The position numbers and the translations under genes are program-made. Positions 46,501 through 54,993 of a stretch of 64,000 bases of DNA are shown here, piece by piece. Under the pieces are notes generated by a model, which saw only the letters and a program-made list of their open reading frames with translations, made no database searches and had not been told where the DNA came from. Each line of letters opens with the position of its first letter. The first letter of the stretch is position 1. This DNA is from Garicola koreensis (GTDB taxonomy: Bacteria; Actinomycetota; Actinomycetes; Actinomycetales; Micrococcaceae): positions 23,239 to 87,238 of the forward strand of contig NZ_JACIBT010000005.1 of the NCBI RefSeq assembly GCF_014195445.1. The letters are read 5' to 3'.

Positions 46501-48185
46501 AGCTCGCCCACGCGGCGGCCCCCGGTGCGCGAGTCTTCGGCTCCGACCAGATAGACGCCGAAGAGTCCGCGGTCGGGGATGGTGCCGCCGGAGGTGACCG
46601 CCAGCCGCTGGGCGCCGGGGCGTCCGGCGATGGTCCCGGCGTCGCGGTCCCAGATGATCCGCGGCCGCAGGTCGGCGAACCGGTCGGAGGGGTACTTGCC
46701 GGCCAGCAGGTCCAGCACGGCTTCGAACGCTGAGCGCGGCAGCGTGGTGAAGGGTGCGGCGCGGCGCACGGTGTCGAACCACTGCTCCAGGTCCAGAGTC
46801 TCCATGGCGGAGGCGGCGACGGTCTGCTGGGCGAGCACGTCCAGCGGGTTCTTCGGAATCTTCAGCGCTTCGATCTGGCCGCTGAGCATGCGTTCGACGA
46901 TCAGGGCGGTGCTCAGCAGGTCTCCGCGGTGCTTGGGGAAGAACCAGCCCACTGACACTTCGCCCACATGGTGGCCGGCGCGTCCGATGCGCTGCAGGCC
47001 GGCGGAGACGGCGTGGGGCGCCTCCACCTGGATCACCAGGTCGAGCGCGCCCATATCGATGCCCAGCTCCAAGGAGCTGGTGGCCACTACGCAGCGCAGC
47101 CGCCCGGACTTGAGATCATCCTCAATGAGGGCGCGCTGATCTTTGCTCACCGACCCGTGGTGGGACCTGGCCAGCGCGGCAGGCTCGGTGTCGGCGTCGT
47201 CGTGCTCGGTGGGGGTGTCCGGTTCGGGGGCACTGGCTGGTTCGGCACCGACTGCTTCGGGGCGGCTGCGGTCGGCCCAGATCTCATTGATCCGGCCGGT
47301 GAGCTTCTCGGCCAGCCGGCGGGAATTGACAAAGACGATCGTTGAGCGGTTGGCGGTGATGAGGCTGACGATCTTGTGCTCCACATGCGGCCAGATGGAG
47401 GGCTGCAGCGGCTGGTCGGCTGATTCCTCCGGCGCCGGGGTGGGGGCGGCCATGTCCGGCACCGGCACGGAGACGGTGATGTCCCAGGACTTCTGCGCAG
47501 GTGGGGCGATGGTCTGTACCGGCTGGCGCCCGCCCACGAAGCGTGCGACCTCATCGTGGGGCTCCACCGTCGCCGAGAGCCCGATGCGTTGGGCGGGGGC
47601 GTCCAGCAGCTCATCCAGGCGCTCCAGGGAGAGGGCCAAGTGTGCGCCGCGCTTGGTGCCGGCCAGGGCGTGGACCTCATCGATGATGACGGTGTCCACA
47701 TTGGCCAGCGTCGCCCGCGCCTGGGAGGTCAGCATCAGGTAGAGCGACTCCGGGGTGGTGATCAGGATGTGCGGAGGGTTCCGCACCAGGTCGCGGCGCT
47801 GCTTGGAGGTGGAGTCGCCGGTGCGGACCCCGACGCTGATGTCGGTGGGCTCGAACCCCAAGCGCCGGGCGGTATGGCCGATTCCCACCAGCGGGCTGCG
47901 CAGGTTGCGCTCAATGTCCACCCCCAGGGCCTTCAGCGGTGAGATGTAGAGCACCCGGGTGGCCGGGCCCGCAGGGGCGTGGTCCTGGGCCGACTCGGTG
48001 ATCAGCCGGTCGATGGACCACAGGAATGCGGAGAGGGTCTTGCCGGATCCCGTCGGTGCCACCACCAGGGCGCTGTCACCGCGCGCGACGGCGTCCCACG
48101 CGCCGTCCTGGGCAGGCGTGGGTTCCTTGAACGACGCGGAGAACCAGGTCCGCGTCGCTTCGGAGAATCTCTGCAGCGCGCTCAC
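43524..48185 (-). CDS. lhr: Large ATP-dependent helicase Lhr
   Basis: A 1553-residue superfamily 2 helicase. Walker A APTGSGKT (43-50) and DEVH in VIIDEVHAL are present, then the rest of the SF2 core with a second RecA-like domain to about residue 470, and the Lhr-specific winged-helix and C-terminal regions (about 900-1553). Full bacterial Lhr is about this long, so it is intact. Lhr unwinds RNA:DNA hybrids and DNA with 3'-5' polarity and acts in repair. Start is GTG at 48185. First gene of a probable lhr-VOC-rluA unit. Confidence 0.96.
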   Translation of the reverse strand: MSALQRFSEATRTWFSASFKEPTPAQDGAWDAVARGDSALVVAPTGSGKTLSAFLWSIDRLITESAQDHAPAGPATRVLYISPLKALGVDIERNLRSPLVGIGHTARRLGFEPTDISVGVRTGDSTSKQRRDLVRNPPHILITTPESLYLMLTSQARATLANVDTVIIDEVHALAGTKRGAHLALSLERLDELLDAPAQRIGLSATVEPHDEVARFVGGRQPVQTIAPPAQKSWDITVSVPVPDMAAPTPAPEESADQPLQPSIWPHVEHKIVSLITANRSTIVFVNSRRLAEKLTGRINEIWADRSRPEAVGAEPASAPEPDTPTEHDDADTEPAALARSHHGSVSKDQRALIEDDLKSGRLRCVVATSSLELGIDMGALDLVIQVEAPHAVSAGLQRIGRAGHHVGEVSVGWFFPKHRGDLLSTALIVERMLSGQIEALKIPKNPLDVLAQQTVAASAMETLDLEQWFDTVRRAAPFTTLPRSAFEAVLDLLAGKYPSDRFADLRPRIIWDRDAGTIAGRPGAQRLAVTSGGTIPDRGLFGVYLVGAEDSRTGGRRVGELDEEMVYESRIGDVFALGATSWRIEEITFDRVLVSPAFGQPASLPFWRGDGIGRPAELGEALGAFARTLHGEETEAAHTRLQAAGMDTWARQNLLQYLEEQHQALGSIPSDTTLVVERTKDELGDWRIILHSPYGMGVHAPWALAVGERLHELYGLDGAAFASDDGIVLRVPMMDDDPPGAELFSFEPEELEELVTSRVSSSALFSGRFREAAARSLLLPRQHPGQRTPLWQQRQRSAQLLEVAHPYPNFPVIIETMREVLQDVYDLPALDGLIRRIAQRRVRLVESTTLTPSPYAQSILFGYIAQYLYEGDSPLAERRAAALSVDPKLLNELLGRVELREFLDPQVIAEAEAHAQRLSPGRRLTGVEGAADLLRMLGPLSAEQLGRRLHPGTDDQPPPTEQPTTEQSPPEHPATAQQAHSWAQQLVTAQRAFALNWQGEERFAVVEDASRLRDGLGVNIPPGIPQTFLEPVDDPLGDLLGRYGRTHAPFTADDAASALGLPAAVVSEVLGRLMQQGRIVQGLFSPELRAQTEYVETRMLRRIRRRSLAALRAAVEPVPPRAYAQLLGEWQSVAPGQQVSGSAGLAEVLAQLSGFPAPASAWESYILPARVRDYRPSMLDELLGAGEFVVTGAGALSGHDGWVVFFPAEDAELLRLQKPDHRPTETADRVQQVLDRGGAWFPQAVSAQLEGLDADQVREALWEQFWAGVVQPDSFAVLREFMNAGSTAHRRRSSPVRSRHTSRRTALRQAVRAARGESAHSGGTGGRWSLTPVPTAAATETAHTRAEILLDRYGVLTRGSVVAEQTPGGFTGVYKVLAAAEDAGRIRRGYFIEQLGAAQFTASATIDRLRDISERLEDRRLEDQRVEDQRHESAVVLAATDPANPYGAALDWPTQQQAAAKPGRRAGAVVVIYNGDLVLYMERGGRTMLLFTEEEPLMERTAAALAARLKAAGTGRLAVERVNGTAVLQHRFGAALRNAGFDSSPSGLRFSG

Positions 48186-48244
48186 GCCTCCACCCTAAGT
48201 CCGCACCCTGACGACACAGTCCGCACTCTGTGGCTCGATTGAGC

Positions 48245-48314
48245 ATCGAGTGATGGATTCTTGGCGGAATAACGCGACTTCTGCCGTGTAAGCACCAAAA
48301 ATCCATCAATCGAT
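48245..48314. repeat. 20-bp imperfect inverted repeat in the lhr upstream gap
   Basis: Left arm ATCGAGTGATGGATTCTTGG (48245-48264) and the reverse complement of 48295-48314 match at 18 of 20 positions, around a 30-nt loop. It sits between lhr and the next gene (199-bp gap). It may be a strong hairpin, or the two ends of a short inserted element. No other features are seen in the gap. Confidence 0.6.
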
Positions 48315-48383
48315 GAGGGCGGGGCGGGTGGCGTGGTCGAAGGGCCGCGTAAGGGCCGCGCCGCTCGGCTGCGCCCGGTCCCG

Positions 48384-49052
48384 CTACGGGAGGTGCCTGA
48401 GGACGTCGGCACGGCGCAGCGGCCGGTTGAACAGCGGGCCGTCCGGCTCCATGATCCGGCTTGCGGGCAGTGCCCCGACCGAGACCGGATCGAGCCCCAT
48501 GCGCACCAGCAGTCCCATCACCCGGCCGCGGGCGTCGTCGTCATCGGCGGCCACAGCGGCGGCGCGGCGCTGTGCCAGCGGAAGCTCAGGGGTCGCGGAG
48601 GACTCCACATCGTGGTGGGCGATGTGGTTCAGCGCCTTGACCAGCCGCACTCCGGTGCCCGAGCCGGCGCCGAAGCGCCCGGCGAGCACCATGGAGGTGG
48701 GCAGCTGCTCATCGATGCCGGCCTGCAGCCAGCTGGGCAGCAGTTCGTCGTGCCACCTGTTGGTGGCGTCGACCAGCACGGTTGACGCCACCCACTGCGG
48801 GTCGACGTCGTCGAGCTCCTCCTGCGGCACGGCCAGCACCACGATCGCCGGACCCTGGGCTTTGGTGCGCTCGGCAATTTCGGCGGGCCAGACCGGTGCG
48901 GCGCCCGGCGCGTAGATCTTCAGATGGTGCCGCAGGGCTTTGGGGGAGCGGGTGGAGCAGATGTCGACGCCGATCCCGGCGCGCAGCATCGCCCGGGCGA
49001 AGGCCGTACCGGCTCGCCCGGCTCCGAGAATCCCGACAACCGGTTCCGTCAT
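48384..49052 (-). CDS. NAD(P)-binding oxidoreductase-like protein
   Basis: A 222-residue Rossmann protein opening GILGAGRAGTAFARAMLRAG, followed by an NADPH-type ICSTRSP. The pattern (PALRHHLKIYAP, then DATNRWHDELLPSW, then VKALNHIAHHDVE) resembles the F420-dependent NADP oxidoreductase group. No complete catalytic motif is evident beyond the nucleotide site. Substrate unknown; alternative is a binding protein without catalysis. Lies 75 bp downstream of the rlmH gene on the same strand. Confidence 0.78.
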   Translation of the reverse strand: MTEPVVGILGAGRAGTAFARAMLRAGIGVDICSTRSPKALRHHLKIYAPGAAPVWPAEIAERTKAQGPAIVVLAVPQEELDDVDPQWVASTVLVDATNRWHDELLPSWLQAGIDEQLPTSMVLAGRFGAGSGTGVRLVKALNHIAHHDVESSATPELPLAQRRAAAVAADDDDARGRVMGLLVRMGLDPVSVGALPASRIMEPDGPLFNRPLRRADVLRHLP

Positions 49053-49127
49053 AGAAGACGACGATACTTGGCGCGCCGACCGTCAGCGACTTCCCTTGCT
49101 GCAGCTGCCGCCCGCAGCCGCCGGCCC

Positions 49128-49586
49128 CTACGTGTGGTGGTAGGGCCGGCCGGCGGCGATCTCTTGGGCGCGGTAGACCTGTTCGGCCAGGATGAGCCGG
49201 ACCAGCTGGTGGGGGAAGACCAGCTGGGAGAGGCTCCACACAAAGTCCGCGCGCCGGCTCAGTTCGGCACTGACCCCATAGGCTCCTCCGATGACGACGA
49301 CGACTCGGCGCCCGGCGTCGAACTGGGTCTGCAGCCTGGTGGCCAATTCTGGGGACGAGACGTTGGTGCCGCGCTCATCGAGCAGGATCACAAAGTCGCC
49401 GGGTCTGATGCTGCTGCCAAGCCGGGCAGACTCTTCGTCTCGGGCGGCGTCGTGATCGCGTGAGGAGTGGGGCAGCAGCTTCCAGTCGAGGTCGAAGGGT
49501 TTGCGCAGGCGCTTGGTGTAGCGTTCAATGCCGTCGGTGACCCAGCTTTCGTGCTTCTTGCCGATGGCCAGTGCCGTGATGGCCAT
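49128..49586 (-). CDS. rlmH: 23S rRNA (pseudouridine1915-N3)-methyltransferase
   Basis: Methylates pseudouridine 1915 in helix 69 of 23S rRNA, a SPOUT-type knotted enzyme. 152 residues, normal length. The knot region VVVIGGAYGVSAELSRRAD and the C-terminal FPHQLVRLILAEQVYRAQEI are complete. Start at 49586 chosen because GGAGG sits 6 bases upstream; the longer frame runs through a tRNA gene and is not coding. Confidence 0.95.
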   Translation of the reverse strand: MAITALAIGKKHESWVTDGIERYTKRLRKPFDLDWKLLPHSSRDHDAARDEESARLGSSIRPGDFVILLDERGTNVSSPELATRLQTQFDAGRRVVVVIGGAYGVSAELSRRADFVWSLSQLVFPHQLVRLILAEQVYRAQEIAAGRPYHHT

Positions 49587-49623
49587 TTCCAACCTCCGTA
49601 CGCCCGTGACCTCGGGCAACGAC

Positions 49624-49670
49624 GAACGGCCCTGCGACACTGAGGAACACTGAGCATCGCAGGGCCGTTC
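49624..49670 (-). terminator. Hairpin downstream of tRNA-Ser(CGA)
   Basis: Perfect 14-bp arms GAACGGCCCTGCGA (49624-49637) and TCGCAGGGCCGTTC (49657-49670), loop of 19 nt, 9 bp after the tRNA 3' end on the minus strand. Tail is only moderately T-rich. Likely ends the tRNA transcript before rlmH. Confidence 0.7.
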
Positions 49671-49679
49671 GGAGTGGGC

Positions 49680-49766
49680 GGAAGCGGTGGGATTTGAACC
49701 CACGGTTGGGGGTTGCCCAACGCAGCATTTCGAGTGCTGTTCCTTCGGCCGCTCGGACACGCTTCC
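49680..49766 (-). tRNA. tRNA-Ser (anticodon CGA)
   Basis: 87 nt, long variable arm. Acceptor GGAAGCG pairs with CGCTTCC; anticodon stem CAGCA/TGCTG around CTCGAAA gives anticodon CGA. T arm GGTTCAAAT. CCA not encoded. Confidence 0.97.
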
Positions 49767-49796
49767 TGCTGCACCGTCTGCTGACAGTGCCCACCT

Positions 49797-49826
49797 ACTA
49801 TATGCGAGAGGTGGGACCAGCCTCAA
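49797..49826 (-). promoter_or_regulatory. Promoter of tRNA-Ser(CGA)
   Basis: On the minus strand TTGAGG (-35; 49821-49826) and TATAGT (-10; 49797-49802) are separated by 18 bp, an excellent housekeeping-sigma match. The transcript would start about 25-30 nt before the tRNA. Confidence 0.65.
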
Positions 49827-49862
49827 AACGAAGCCCGAATCGGCGCCGTCATGCTCTGATCG

Positions 49863-50339
49863 TCATGCTCTGAAGGGTTCGAAGAAGCTGCGCAGCTGGG
49901 CGGCGCACTCTTCGGCGCGCACCCCGGGGTGGACTTCCACCCAGTGGTTCAGGCGTGGTTCGCGCAGCACGTCGAACACGCTGCCGGAGGCGCCGGCCTT
50001 CTCGTCCCACGCGCCGAAGACGACGGCGGCGGTGCGGGCCTGGCTGATGGCTCCGGCGCACATGGTGCAGGGTTCCAGGCTGACCGCCAGGGTGCAGTCC
50101 TCAAGTCGCCACGAGCCACGGACTCTGGCGGCGGCCCGCAGGGCGTTGAGCTCAGCGTGGCCGGTGGGGTCTGCGTCGCGCACCCGGGTGTTGAACCCCT
50201 CGCCCAGAACCTCTCCGGTTTCGGAGACGACGACGGCGCCCACCGGCACATCACCGGCGGCCTCGGCGAGCGCGGCCAGCTCCATGCAGCGGCCGATCAG
50301 ACGGTGCTGCACAGCGGCGTCGCGCGCGGTGAATGCCAT
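49863..50339 (-). CDS. tadA: tRNA(adenosine-34) deaminase
   Basis: Converts A34 to inosine in tRNA-Arg(ACG). 158 residues. The zinc site is H61-A-E63 in HAELNAL with E63 as the proton shuttle, and PCTMCAG with C91 and C94. An ACG-anticodon tRNA-Arg, its substrate, is encoded 2.3 kb away in this window. Divergent from upp across 73 bp. Confidence 0.95.
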   Translation of the reverse strand: MAFTARDAAVQHRLIGRCMELAALAEAAGDVPVGAVVVSETGEVLGEGFNTRVRDADPTGHAELNALRAAARVRGSWRLEDCTLAVSLEPCTMCAGAISQARTAAVVFGAWDEKAGASGSVFDVLREPRLNHWVEVHPGVRAEECAAQLRSFFEPFRA

Positions 50340-50412
50340 GGGATCAGCCTACGACCCGGTGCTGGTGGGGTTCACCCCTGGAGAGACGCGGCTCACCGGT
50401 AGTCTTGGGCAT

Positions 50413-51048
50413 ATGCGCCTACACGTCGTGGACCACCCGCTGATCGCCCATAAGCTCACCCAGCTGCGGCGAGTTGAAACCACCTCCAACGTCTTTCGGG
50501 ATCTGACCCGTGAGCTGGTCACGCTGCTCTCCTATGAGGCCAGCGGCGACGTGGGCACCGAGCCGGTGCAGATTCAGACTCCGGTGGCCACGATGACCGG
50601 AACTCAGCTGGCCGGTCCGAAGCCGCTGGTGGTGCCGATTCTGCGTGCCGGGCTGGGGATGCTCGACGGGATGACGGCGATGATCCCCACTGCCGAGGTC
50701 GGCTTTTTGGGGATGGCCCGCAACGAGCAGACGCTGGACATCGTCACCTACGCGGAGCGGCTGCCCGATGATCTCACCGGGCGCCACGTGTTCGTGCTGG
50801 ACCCCATGCTGGCCACCGGCGGCACCCTGGTGGAGACGATTCGTTTCCTCAAGCGGGCCGGAGCGGCGAAGGTGACCTGCATCTGCCTGCTGGCAGCCCC
50901 GGAGGGAATCCGGCGGCTGGAGGAGGAGGTCGGCGAGTTGGACGTCGCCCTCTACGTGGCGGCCGTCGATGAGCGCCTCGACGAGAACGCCTTCATCATC
51001 CCGGGGCTCGGCGACGCTGGAGACCGGCTCTACGGGCTGGCCGAGTAG
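50413..51048 (+). CDS. upp: Uracil phosphoribosyltransferase
   Basis: Salvages uracil with PRPP to UMP. 211 residues. The PRPP loop [11 protein letters not shown] and the uracil-binding C-terminal stretch [15 protein letters not shown] are complete, as is the N-terminal [12 protein letters not shown]. Start at 50413; TAGTCT lies 8 bp before it, so the transcript may be nearly leaderless. An open frame extends far upstream through the tadA gene and is not real coding. Likely monocistronic. Confidence 0.96.
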   Translation: MRLHVVDHPLIAHKLTQLRRVETTSNVFRDLTRELVTLLSYEASGDVGTEPVQIQTPVATMTGTQLAGPKPLVVPILRAGLGMLDGMTAMIPTAEVGFLGMARNEQTLDIVTYAERLPDDLTGRHVFVLDPMLATGGTLVETIRFLKRAGAAKVTCICLLAAPEGIRRLEEEVGELDVALYVAAVDERLDENAFIIPGLGDAGDRLYGLAE

Positions 51049-51190
51049 TACGAGACGTGGGCCACATATACACCTCTGAGTCTCAATATGTGGAATATCT
51101 GGGCTTATGTTACTTGCGTTCGAAAAATATTACGGGGATGCTGAGAGGGTCAATCACCCGGCCGCAAGCCAGGAAGTAGCCACGATACGT

Positions 51191-52012
51191 ATGTCCGCAC
51201 CGCTGAGTCAGACCCAAAATCCAGGGTACGTCCACGTTTCGGTGAGAAACGCCGCTAGGCGTGCCGAATTGGCCCGGCGCATGCGCGGCGGTGCGGAGAG
51301 CAGCAATGGATCCACCTCCAGCAGGAGCAGGGCTGACTCGGAGGCCGCACAGCCGACTGAGCCGATTCCGGTGATGGCCCCCAGCGGCTCCGGGCCGCAG
51401 ATGGTTCAACCAGACGCCGTCGCCCGCGGCTTCGTGGTCTATGTGGGTTTGGACGAGGACACCGCGACCGCCGCCGGAACCTCGCTGCACAAGATCGCCA
51501 CTGAGATGCGCGACTACGTGGAGCACATCGCCCCGGAGTCGCAGGTCCACGTGGCCATGGCGGTGGCATCGGCCGCTGCCGAAGGCTCTGACCTGGAGGT
51601 CGTCCGCCAGGCGCTGGGTGATCCGACGGTCCACGGCCGCAGCGCCGAGCCCGCTGTGCCGCAGACCCCGACGCTGCCCTCCAGCTCCGGGGTGCTCATC
51701 GACCTGGCCCGCCGTGAGGTGCAGCTCGACGGTGATGGGCTGAACCTCACCTACAAGGAGTTTGAGCTGCTGAACTACCTGGTGGACAACTCTGTGCGCA
51801 CCGTGGGGCGTGAGGAGCTGCTGAAGACGCTGTGGCGCAACGTCGACGTCGACCAGATGCCCAACGAGCGCACCATCGACGTGCATATCCGCCGGCTGCG
51901 CTCCAAGCTGGGCCGGTTGGCCAATACGGTACGGACCGTGCGCGGGCAGGGCTACCGCTTCTACGAGCACCCGGAGGTCACTGTCTGGGCAGCTCCGGAG
52001 TACTCCATCTGA
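51191..52012 (+). CDS. Receiver-less winged-helix transcriptional regulator
   Basis: A 273-residue protein. Residues 1-60 are Ser/Arg/Ala-rich; about 75-145 form a small domain of unknown fold (VARGFVVYVGLDEDTATAAG); about 180-265 are an OmpR-type winged helix with the usual LTYKEFELLNYLV and VRGQGYRFYEHPE. There is no receiver domain, so it is not a classic response regulator; the small domain may sense something. Start chosen at the ATG followed by SAPLSQTQNPGYV; a more distal in-frame ATG at 51107 lies in AT-rich promoter-like sequence. Followed after 3 bp by the SixA-like gene, so the pair is co-transcribed. Confidence 0.85.
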   Translation: MSAPLSQTQNPGYVHVSVRNAARRAELARRMRGGAESSNGSTSSRSRADSEAAQPTEPIPVMAPSGSGPQMVQPDAVARGFVVYVGLDEDTATAAGTSLHKIATEMRDYVEHIAPESQVHVAMAVASAAAEGSDLEVVRQALGDPTVHGRSAEPAVPQTPTLPSSSGVLIDLARREVQLDGDGLNLTYKEFELLNYLVDNSVRTVGREELLKTLWRNVDVDQMPNERTIDVHIRRLRSKLGRLANTVRTVRGQGYRFYEHPEVTVWAAPEYSI

Positions 52013-52015
52013 TTC

Positions 52016-52525
52016 ATGTCCAAGCGACTTGTGATCCTGCGCCACGCCAAGGCGCAGCAGACGTTCACCGGCGATGACCATGGCCGCACCCTGACCGACC
52101 GGGGGCAGCGGCAGTCCCGTGAGGTGGGCCGCTGGCTGCACGCATCCGGGCACTGGCCGCAGGCCGCGCTGGTCTCCGATGCCATGCGCACGCGCCAGAC
52201 CTTCGTCTGGATCGCAGACGAGTTGGGGGAGAAGGCGGTCACCCCGTATCTGGACGACCGGCTCTACCTGGCCTCCTCGCGAACCATGTGCTCAGTGATC
52301 AATGAGACCCCGGAGACGGTGCAGAGCCTGCTGGTGGTCGCGCACATGCCAGGCGTGCAGGGGCTGGCGATGCAACTGGCGAGCTCCGATTCGGATGAGC
52401 AGACGGTGCTGAGCATGGCAGAGCACTGGCCCACTGCGGGGCTCGGCATCTTCGACGTCGACAAACCCTGGGGGCAGCTCGACGGCCGCGACGCGGTGCT
52501 GACTGACTTCATCACCGTCGGCTGA
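52016..52525 (+). CDS. SixA-like histidine phosphatase family protein
   Basis: A 169-residue histidine phosphatase. The RHxK-type signature LVILRHAKAQQ has catalytic H10, and LLVVAHMPGVQGLA provides the second active-site His. SixA proteins remove phosphate from histidine phosphotransfer domains. Starts 3 bp after the regulator stop, so it is coupled to it. A stem-loop ends the unit. Confidence 0.88.
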   Translation: MSKRLVILRHAKAQQTFTGDDHGRTLTDRGQRQSREVGRWLHASGHWPQAALVSDAMRTRQTFVWIADELGEKAVTPYLDDRLYLASSRTMCSVINETPETVQSLLVVAHMPGVQGLAMQLASSDSDEQTVLSMAEHWPTAGLGIFDVDKPWGQLDGRDAVLTDFITVG

Positions 52526-52534
52526 GACAAAGAA

Positions 52535-52561
52535 CCCCGACGTTCTTCACGAACGCCGGGG
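52535..52561. terminator. Hairpin between SixA-like gene and tRNA-Arg
   Basis: CCCCG-A-CGTTC (52535-52545) and GAACG-C-CGGGG (52551-52561): 10 paired bases with one A/C mismatch and a 5-nt loop. It ends the SixA transcript and, on the other strand, the tRNA-Arg transcript. Confidence 0.7.
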
Positions 52562-52572
52562 GATCAGATGCG

Positions 52573-52649
<77 letters not shown>

Positions 52650-53007
52650 TTTCCTGCTCTCTTCGAGAGCTGCTCCGGCCGTGCACCGATGCCGACCGGA
52701 CCTAGAAAACTATACACGGGGCGCCGAACCTCCGGCAAATTCTCGTCAGCACCCTCGAAACGCGAATGAGCTGTTACACCAATCACAATTTTGGCGGCAT
52801 TCGCCCCCGAGCGCTCCACAGAGGTTAGAGTTGGCATGTCTGCTCCATCCGGCATTGCGCGGGTGTGCATGAAGGTTCAGCGCGTACAACGTGGTGCGCG
52901 CTTCGGCTCTATGATGCGCCGAGCCCTCGTCGCACCGGTATGTGATTCCCGGAGCAGCGCCAAGAAGAGCAGTGCCAAGAACCTGTCACCCAATGGAGGG
53001 AAATACA
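52650..53007. other. Intergenic region before pckG
   Basis: 358 bp with no supported gene. It carries the tRNA-Arg promoter on the minus strand and must hold the pckG promoter. A 76-codon minus-strand frame here runs into the tRNA gene and has no recognisable start or family. Confidence 0.6.
52709..52738 (-). promoter_or_regulatory. Promoter of tRNA-Arg(ACG)
   Basis: Minus-strand TTGCCG (-35; 52733-52738) and TATAGT (-10; 52709-52714) with an 18-bp spacer, the same architecture as the tRNA-Ser(CGA) promoter. The transcript would carry about 50 nt before the tRNA. Confidence 0.65.
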
Positions 53008-54885
53008 GTGACCACCGTTGCAAAGGCGCCCGGTGCAAACGGATTCACCCCGCTGAGCATCGCTGCAGATGCTCCGACCACTCATCAGCCGCTGATCGAC
53101 TTCGTCAGTCAGATCGCCGACCTCACCAAACCCGACGCGATCCACTGGGTCGACGGCTCCCAGCAGGAGAATGATCGGCTCACCGATCAGATGGTGGAGG
53201 CCGGCACGCTGACCCGACTGACCAGCCCGGACTTTCCGAACTCCTTCGCCGCAGCCTCTGACCCGGCCGACGTCGCCCGGGTGGAGTCGCGGACCTTCAT
53301 CTGCTCGGAACGTGAGCGCGACGCCGGGTTCACCAACAACTGGGTCGAGCCCGCTGAGATGCGCAAGACGCTCGACGGCGTCTTCGACGGAGCCATGCAG
53401 GGCCGCACCATGTATGTGATTCCCTTCGTCATGGGCCATCTGGAGGCAGATGACCCCAAGTTCGGCGTCGAAATCACCGATTCCCCCTATGTGGTGGCCT
53501 CCATGCGCATCATGGCCCGCATCGGCACCGAGGTGCTGGCCAAGATCGAAGAGCTCAGCCGCACTGATGAGCAGAAAGCGTTCTTCGTGCCGGCCGTGCA
53601 TTCGGTCGGCGCACCCCTGCAGCCCGGCCAGGCCGATGTGCCCTGGCCCTGCAACGATGAGAAGTACATCGTCCACTTCCCGGAGAGCCGCGAGATCTGG
53701 TCCTTCGGCTCGGGCTACGGCGGTAACGCGCTGCTGGGCAAGAAGTGCTACGCGCTGCGCATCGCCAGCGTCATGGCCCGCGACGAGGGCTGGCTGGCTG
53801 AGCACATGCTCATCCTGAAGCTCACCAACCCGCAGGGTCGCAGCTACTTTGTCTCCGGGGCCTTCCCCTCCGCCTGCGGCAAGACGAACCTGGCACTCAT
53901 CGACCCCAGCCTGAAGGGTTGGAAGGCCGAGACCCTGGGCGACGACATCACCTGGATCCGCCCCGGCAAGGACGGCGAATTCCGGGTGGTCAACCCCGAA
54001 TCCGGCTACTTCGGTGTGGCACCGGGCACCGGCTGGCACACCAATGCCAATGCCATGCGCGCCATCTCCAAGGGCAACTCGATCTTCACCAATGTGGCGC
54101 TGACCGACGACGGCGGCGTGTGGTGGGAGGGCATGACCAAGGAGGCTCCGGATCACCTGATCGACTGGCGGGGCAACGATTGGACGCCGGACTCTGACGC
54201 CCCTGCGGCCCATCCGAACGCGCGGTTCTGCACTCCCATTGATCAGACCGACATGCTGGCCCCGGAGTACTACGAGCCCAATGGTGTGAAGCTGGATGCG
54301 ATCCTCTTCGGCGGACGCCGCAAGACCACGGTTCCGCTGGTGACCGAGTCCCGCGACTGGAACCACGGGATCTTCTTCGGCTCCACGCTGAGCTCAGAGA
54401 CCACGGCCGCCGCCGAGGGTCAGGTCGGCACCGTCCGTCGCGACCCCATGGCGATGCTGCCGTTCATCGGATACGACGCCGGCGACTACCTCAAGCACTG
54501 GGTGGAGGTCTCCGGCCGGGCAGAGCCGCAGCACCTGCCGAAGATCTTTCTGGTCAACTGGTTCCGACGCGGACGGGACGGCACAATCGCCTGGCCGGGC
54601 TTCGCGGAGAACACCCGCGTGCTGAAGTGGGTGGTGGAGCGCATCGAGGGCACCGCGGGTGCCGAAGAGACCCCCATCGGGCTGATCCCCACCAAAGACT
54701 CCCTCGACACTGACGGTCTCGACATCAGCGACGAGGCGCTGGAGGACTCGCTGCGCGTCGACGTGGAGGAATGGAAGCAGGAGCTGACCGGAATAGAGGA
54801 GTGGTTCGCCAACTTCGGTGATTCCCTGCCCGCAAGCATCCAGGCCGAACTGGAGGAGCTGCGCACCCGCATCAATGCAGCCTGA
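53008..54885 (+). CDS. pckG: Phosphoenolpyruvate carboxykinase (GTP)
   Basis: Converts oxaloacetate and GTP to PEP and CO2, the entry to gluconeogenesis from acids. 625 residues. The nucleotide loop [12 protein letters not shown] has the reactive C290 of the GTP-type enzymes, and the GTP-form stretch WRGNDWTPD follows. I start at GTG 53008 because GGAGGG lies 7 bases upstream; an ATG at 52993 overlaps that site. Together with isocitrate lyase it supports growth on acetate or other acids. A strong terminator follows the gene. Confidence 0.96.
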   Translation: MTTVAKAPGANGFTPLSIAADAPTTHQPLIDFVSQIADLTKPDAIHWVDGSQQENDRLTDQMVEAGTLTRLTSPDFPNSFAAASDPADVARVESRTFICSERERDAGFTNNWVEPAEMRKTLDGVFDGAMQGRTMYVIPFVMGHLEADDPKFGVEITDSPYVVASMRIMARIGTEVLAKIEELSRTDEQKAFFVPAVHSVGAPLQPGQADVPWPCNDEKYIVHFPESREIWSFGSGYGGNALLGKKCYALRIASVMARDEGWLAEHMLILKLTNPQGRSYFVSGAFPSACGKTNLALIDPSLKGWKAETLGDDITWIRPGKDGEFRVVNPESGYFGVAPGTGWHTNANAMRAISKGNSIFTNVALTDDGGVWWEGMTKEAPDHLIDWRGNDWTPDSDAPAAHPNARFCTPIDQTDMLAPEYYEPNGVKLDAILFGGRRKTTVPLVTESRDWNHGIFFGSTLSSETTAAAEGQVGTVRRDPMAMLPFIGYDAGDYLKHWVEVSGRAEPQHLPKIFLVNWFRRGRDGTIAWPGFAENTRVLKWVVERIEGTAGAEETPIGLIPTKDSLDTDGLDISDEALEDSLRVDVEEWKQELTGIEEWFANFGDSLPASIQAELEELRTRINAA

Positions 54886-54908
54886 CCCGAAACCCGGCCT
54901 GACCCAAG

Positions 54909-54946
54909 GCGCCCGGCAACGATTTTCGTTGCCGGGCGCTTTTTTC
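54909..54946 (+). terminator. Intrinsic terminator after pckG
   Basis: Near-perfect stem GCGCCCGGCAACGA (54909-54922) with CGTTGCCGGGCGC (54927-54939), TTTT loop, then TTTTTT. Textbook rho-independent terminator. Confidence 0.95.
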
Positions 54947-54956
54947 TGCGCAGATG

Positions 54957-54975
54957 TTAGGTGAGCCTGTACTTA
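54957..54975 (+). promoter_or_regulatory. Probable IdeR/DtxR iron box
   Basis: TTAGGTGAGCCTGTACTTA matches the IdeR/DtxR consensus TTAGGTTAGSCTAACCTAA at about 14 of 19 positions, with an intact left half. It lies 18 bp before the iron importer's first start codon, where repression under iron-replete conditions would be expected. Confidence 0.72.
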
Positions 54976-54993
54976 ATTTGGTAACGTTCGAAT

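Noticed and set aside
49687..50412. Upstream 242 codons in frame with upp
   Set aside because: Run through a tRNA gene and tadA; the UPRT fold begins at 50413.
52909..54366. 485-codon minus-strand frame over pckG
   Set aside because: Composition shadow; pckG is complete and carries all catalytic motifs.
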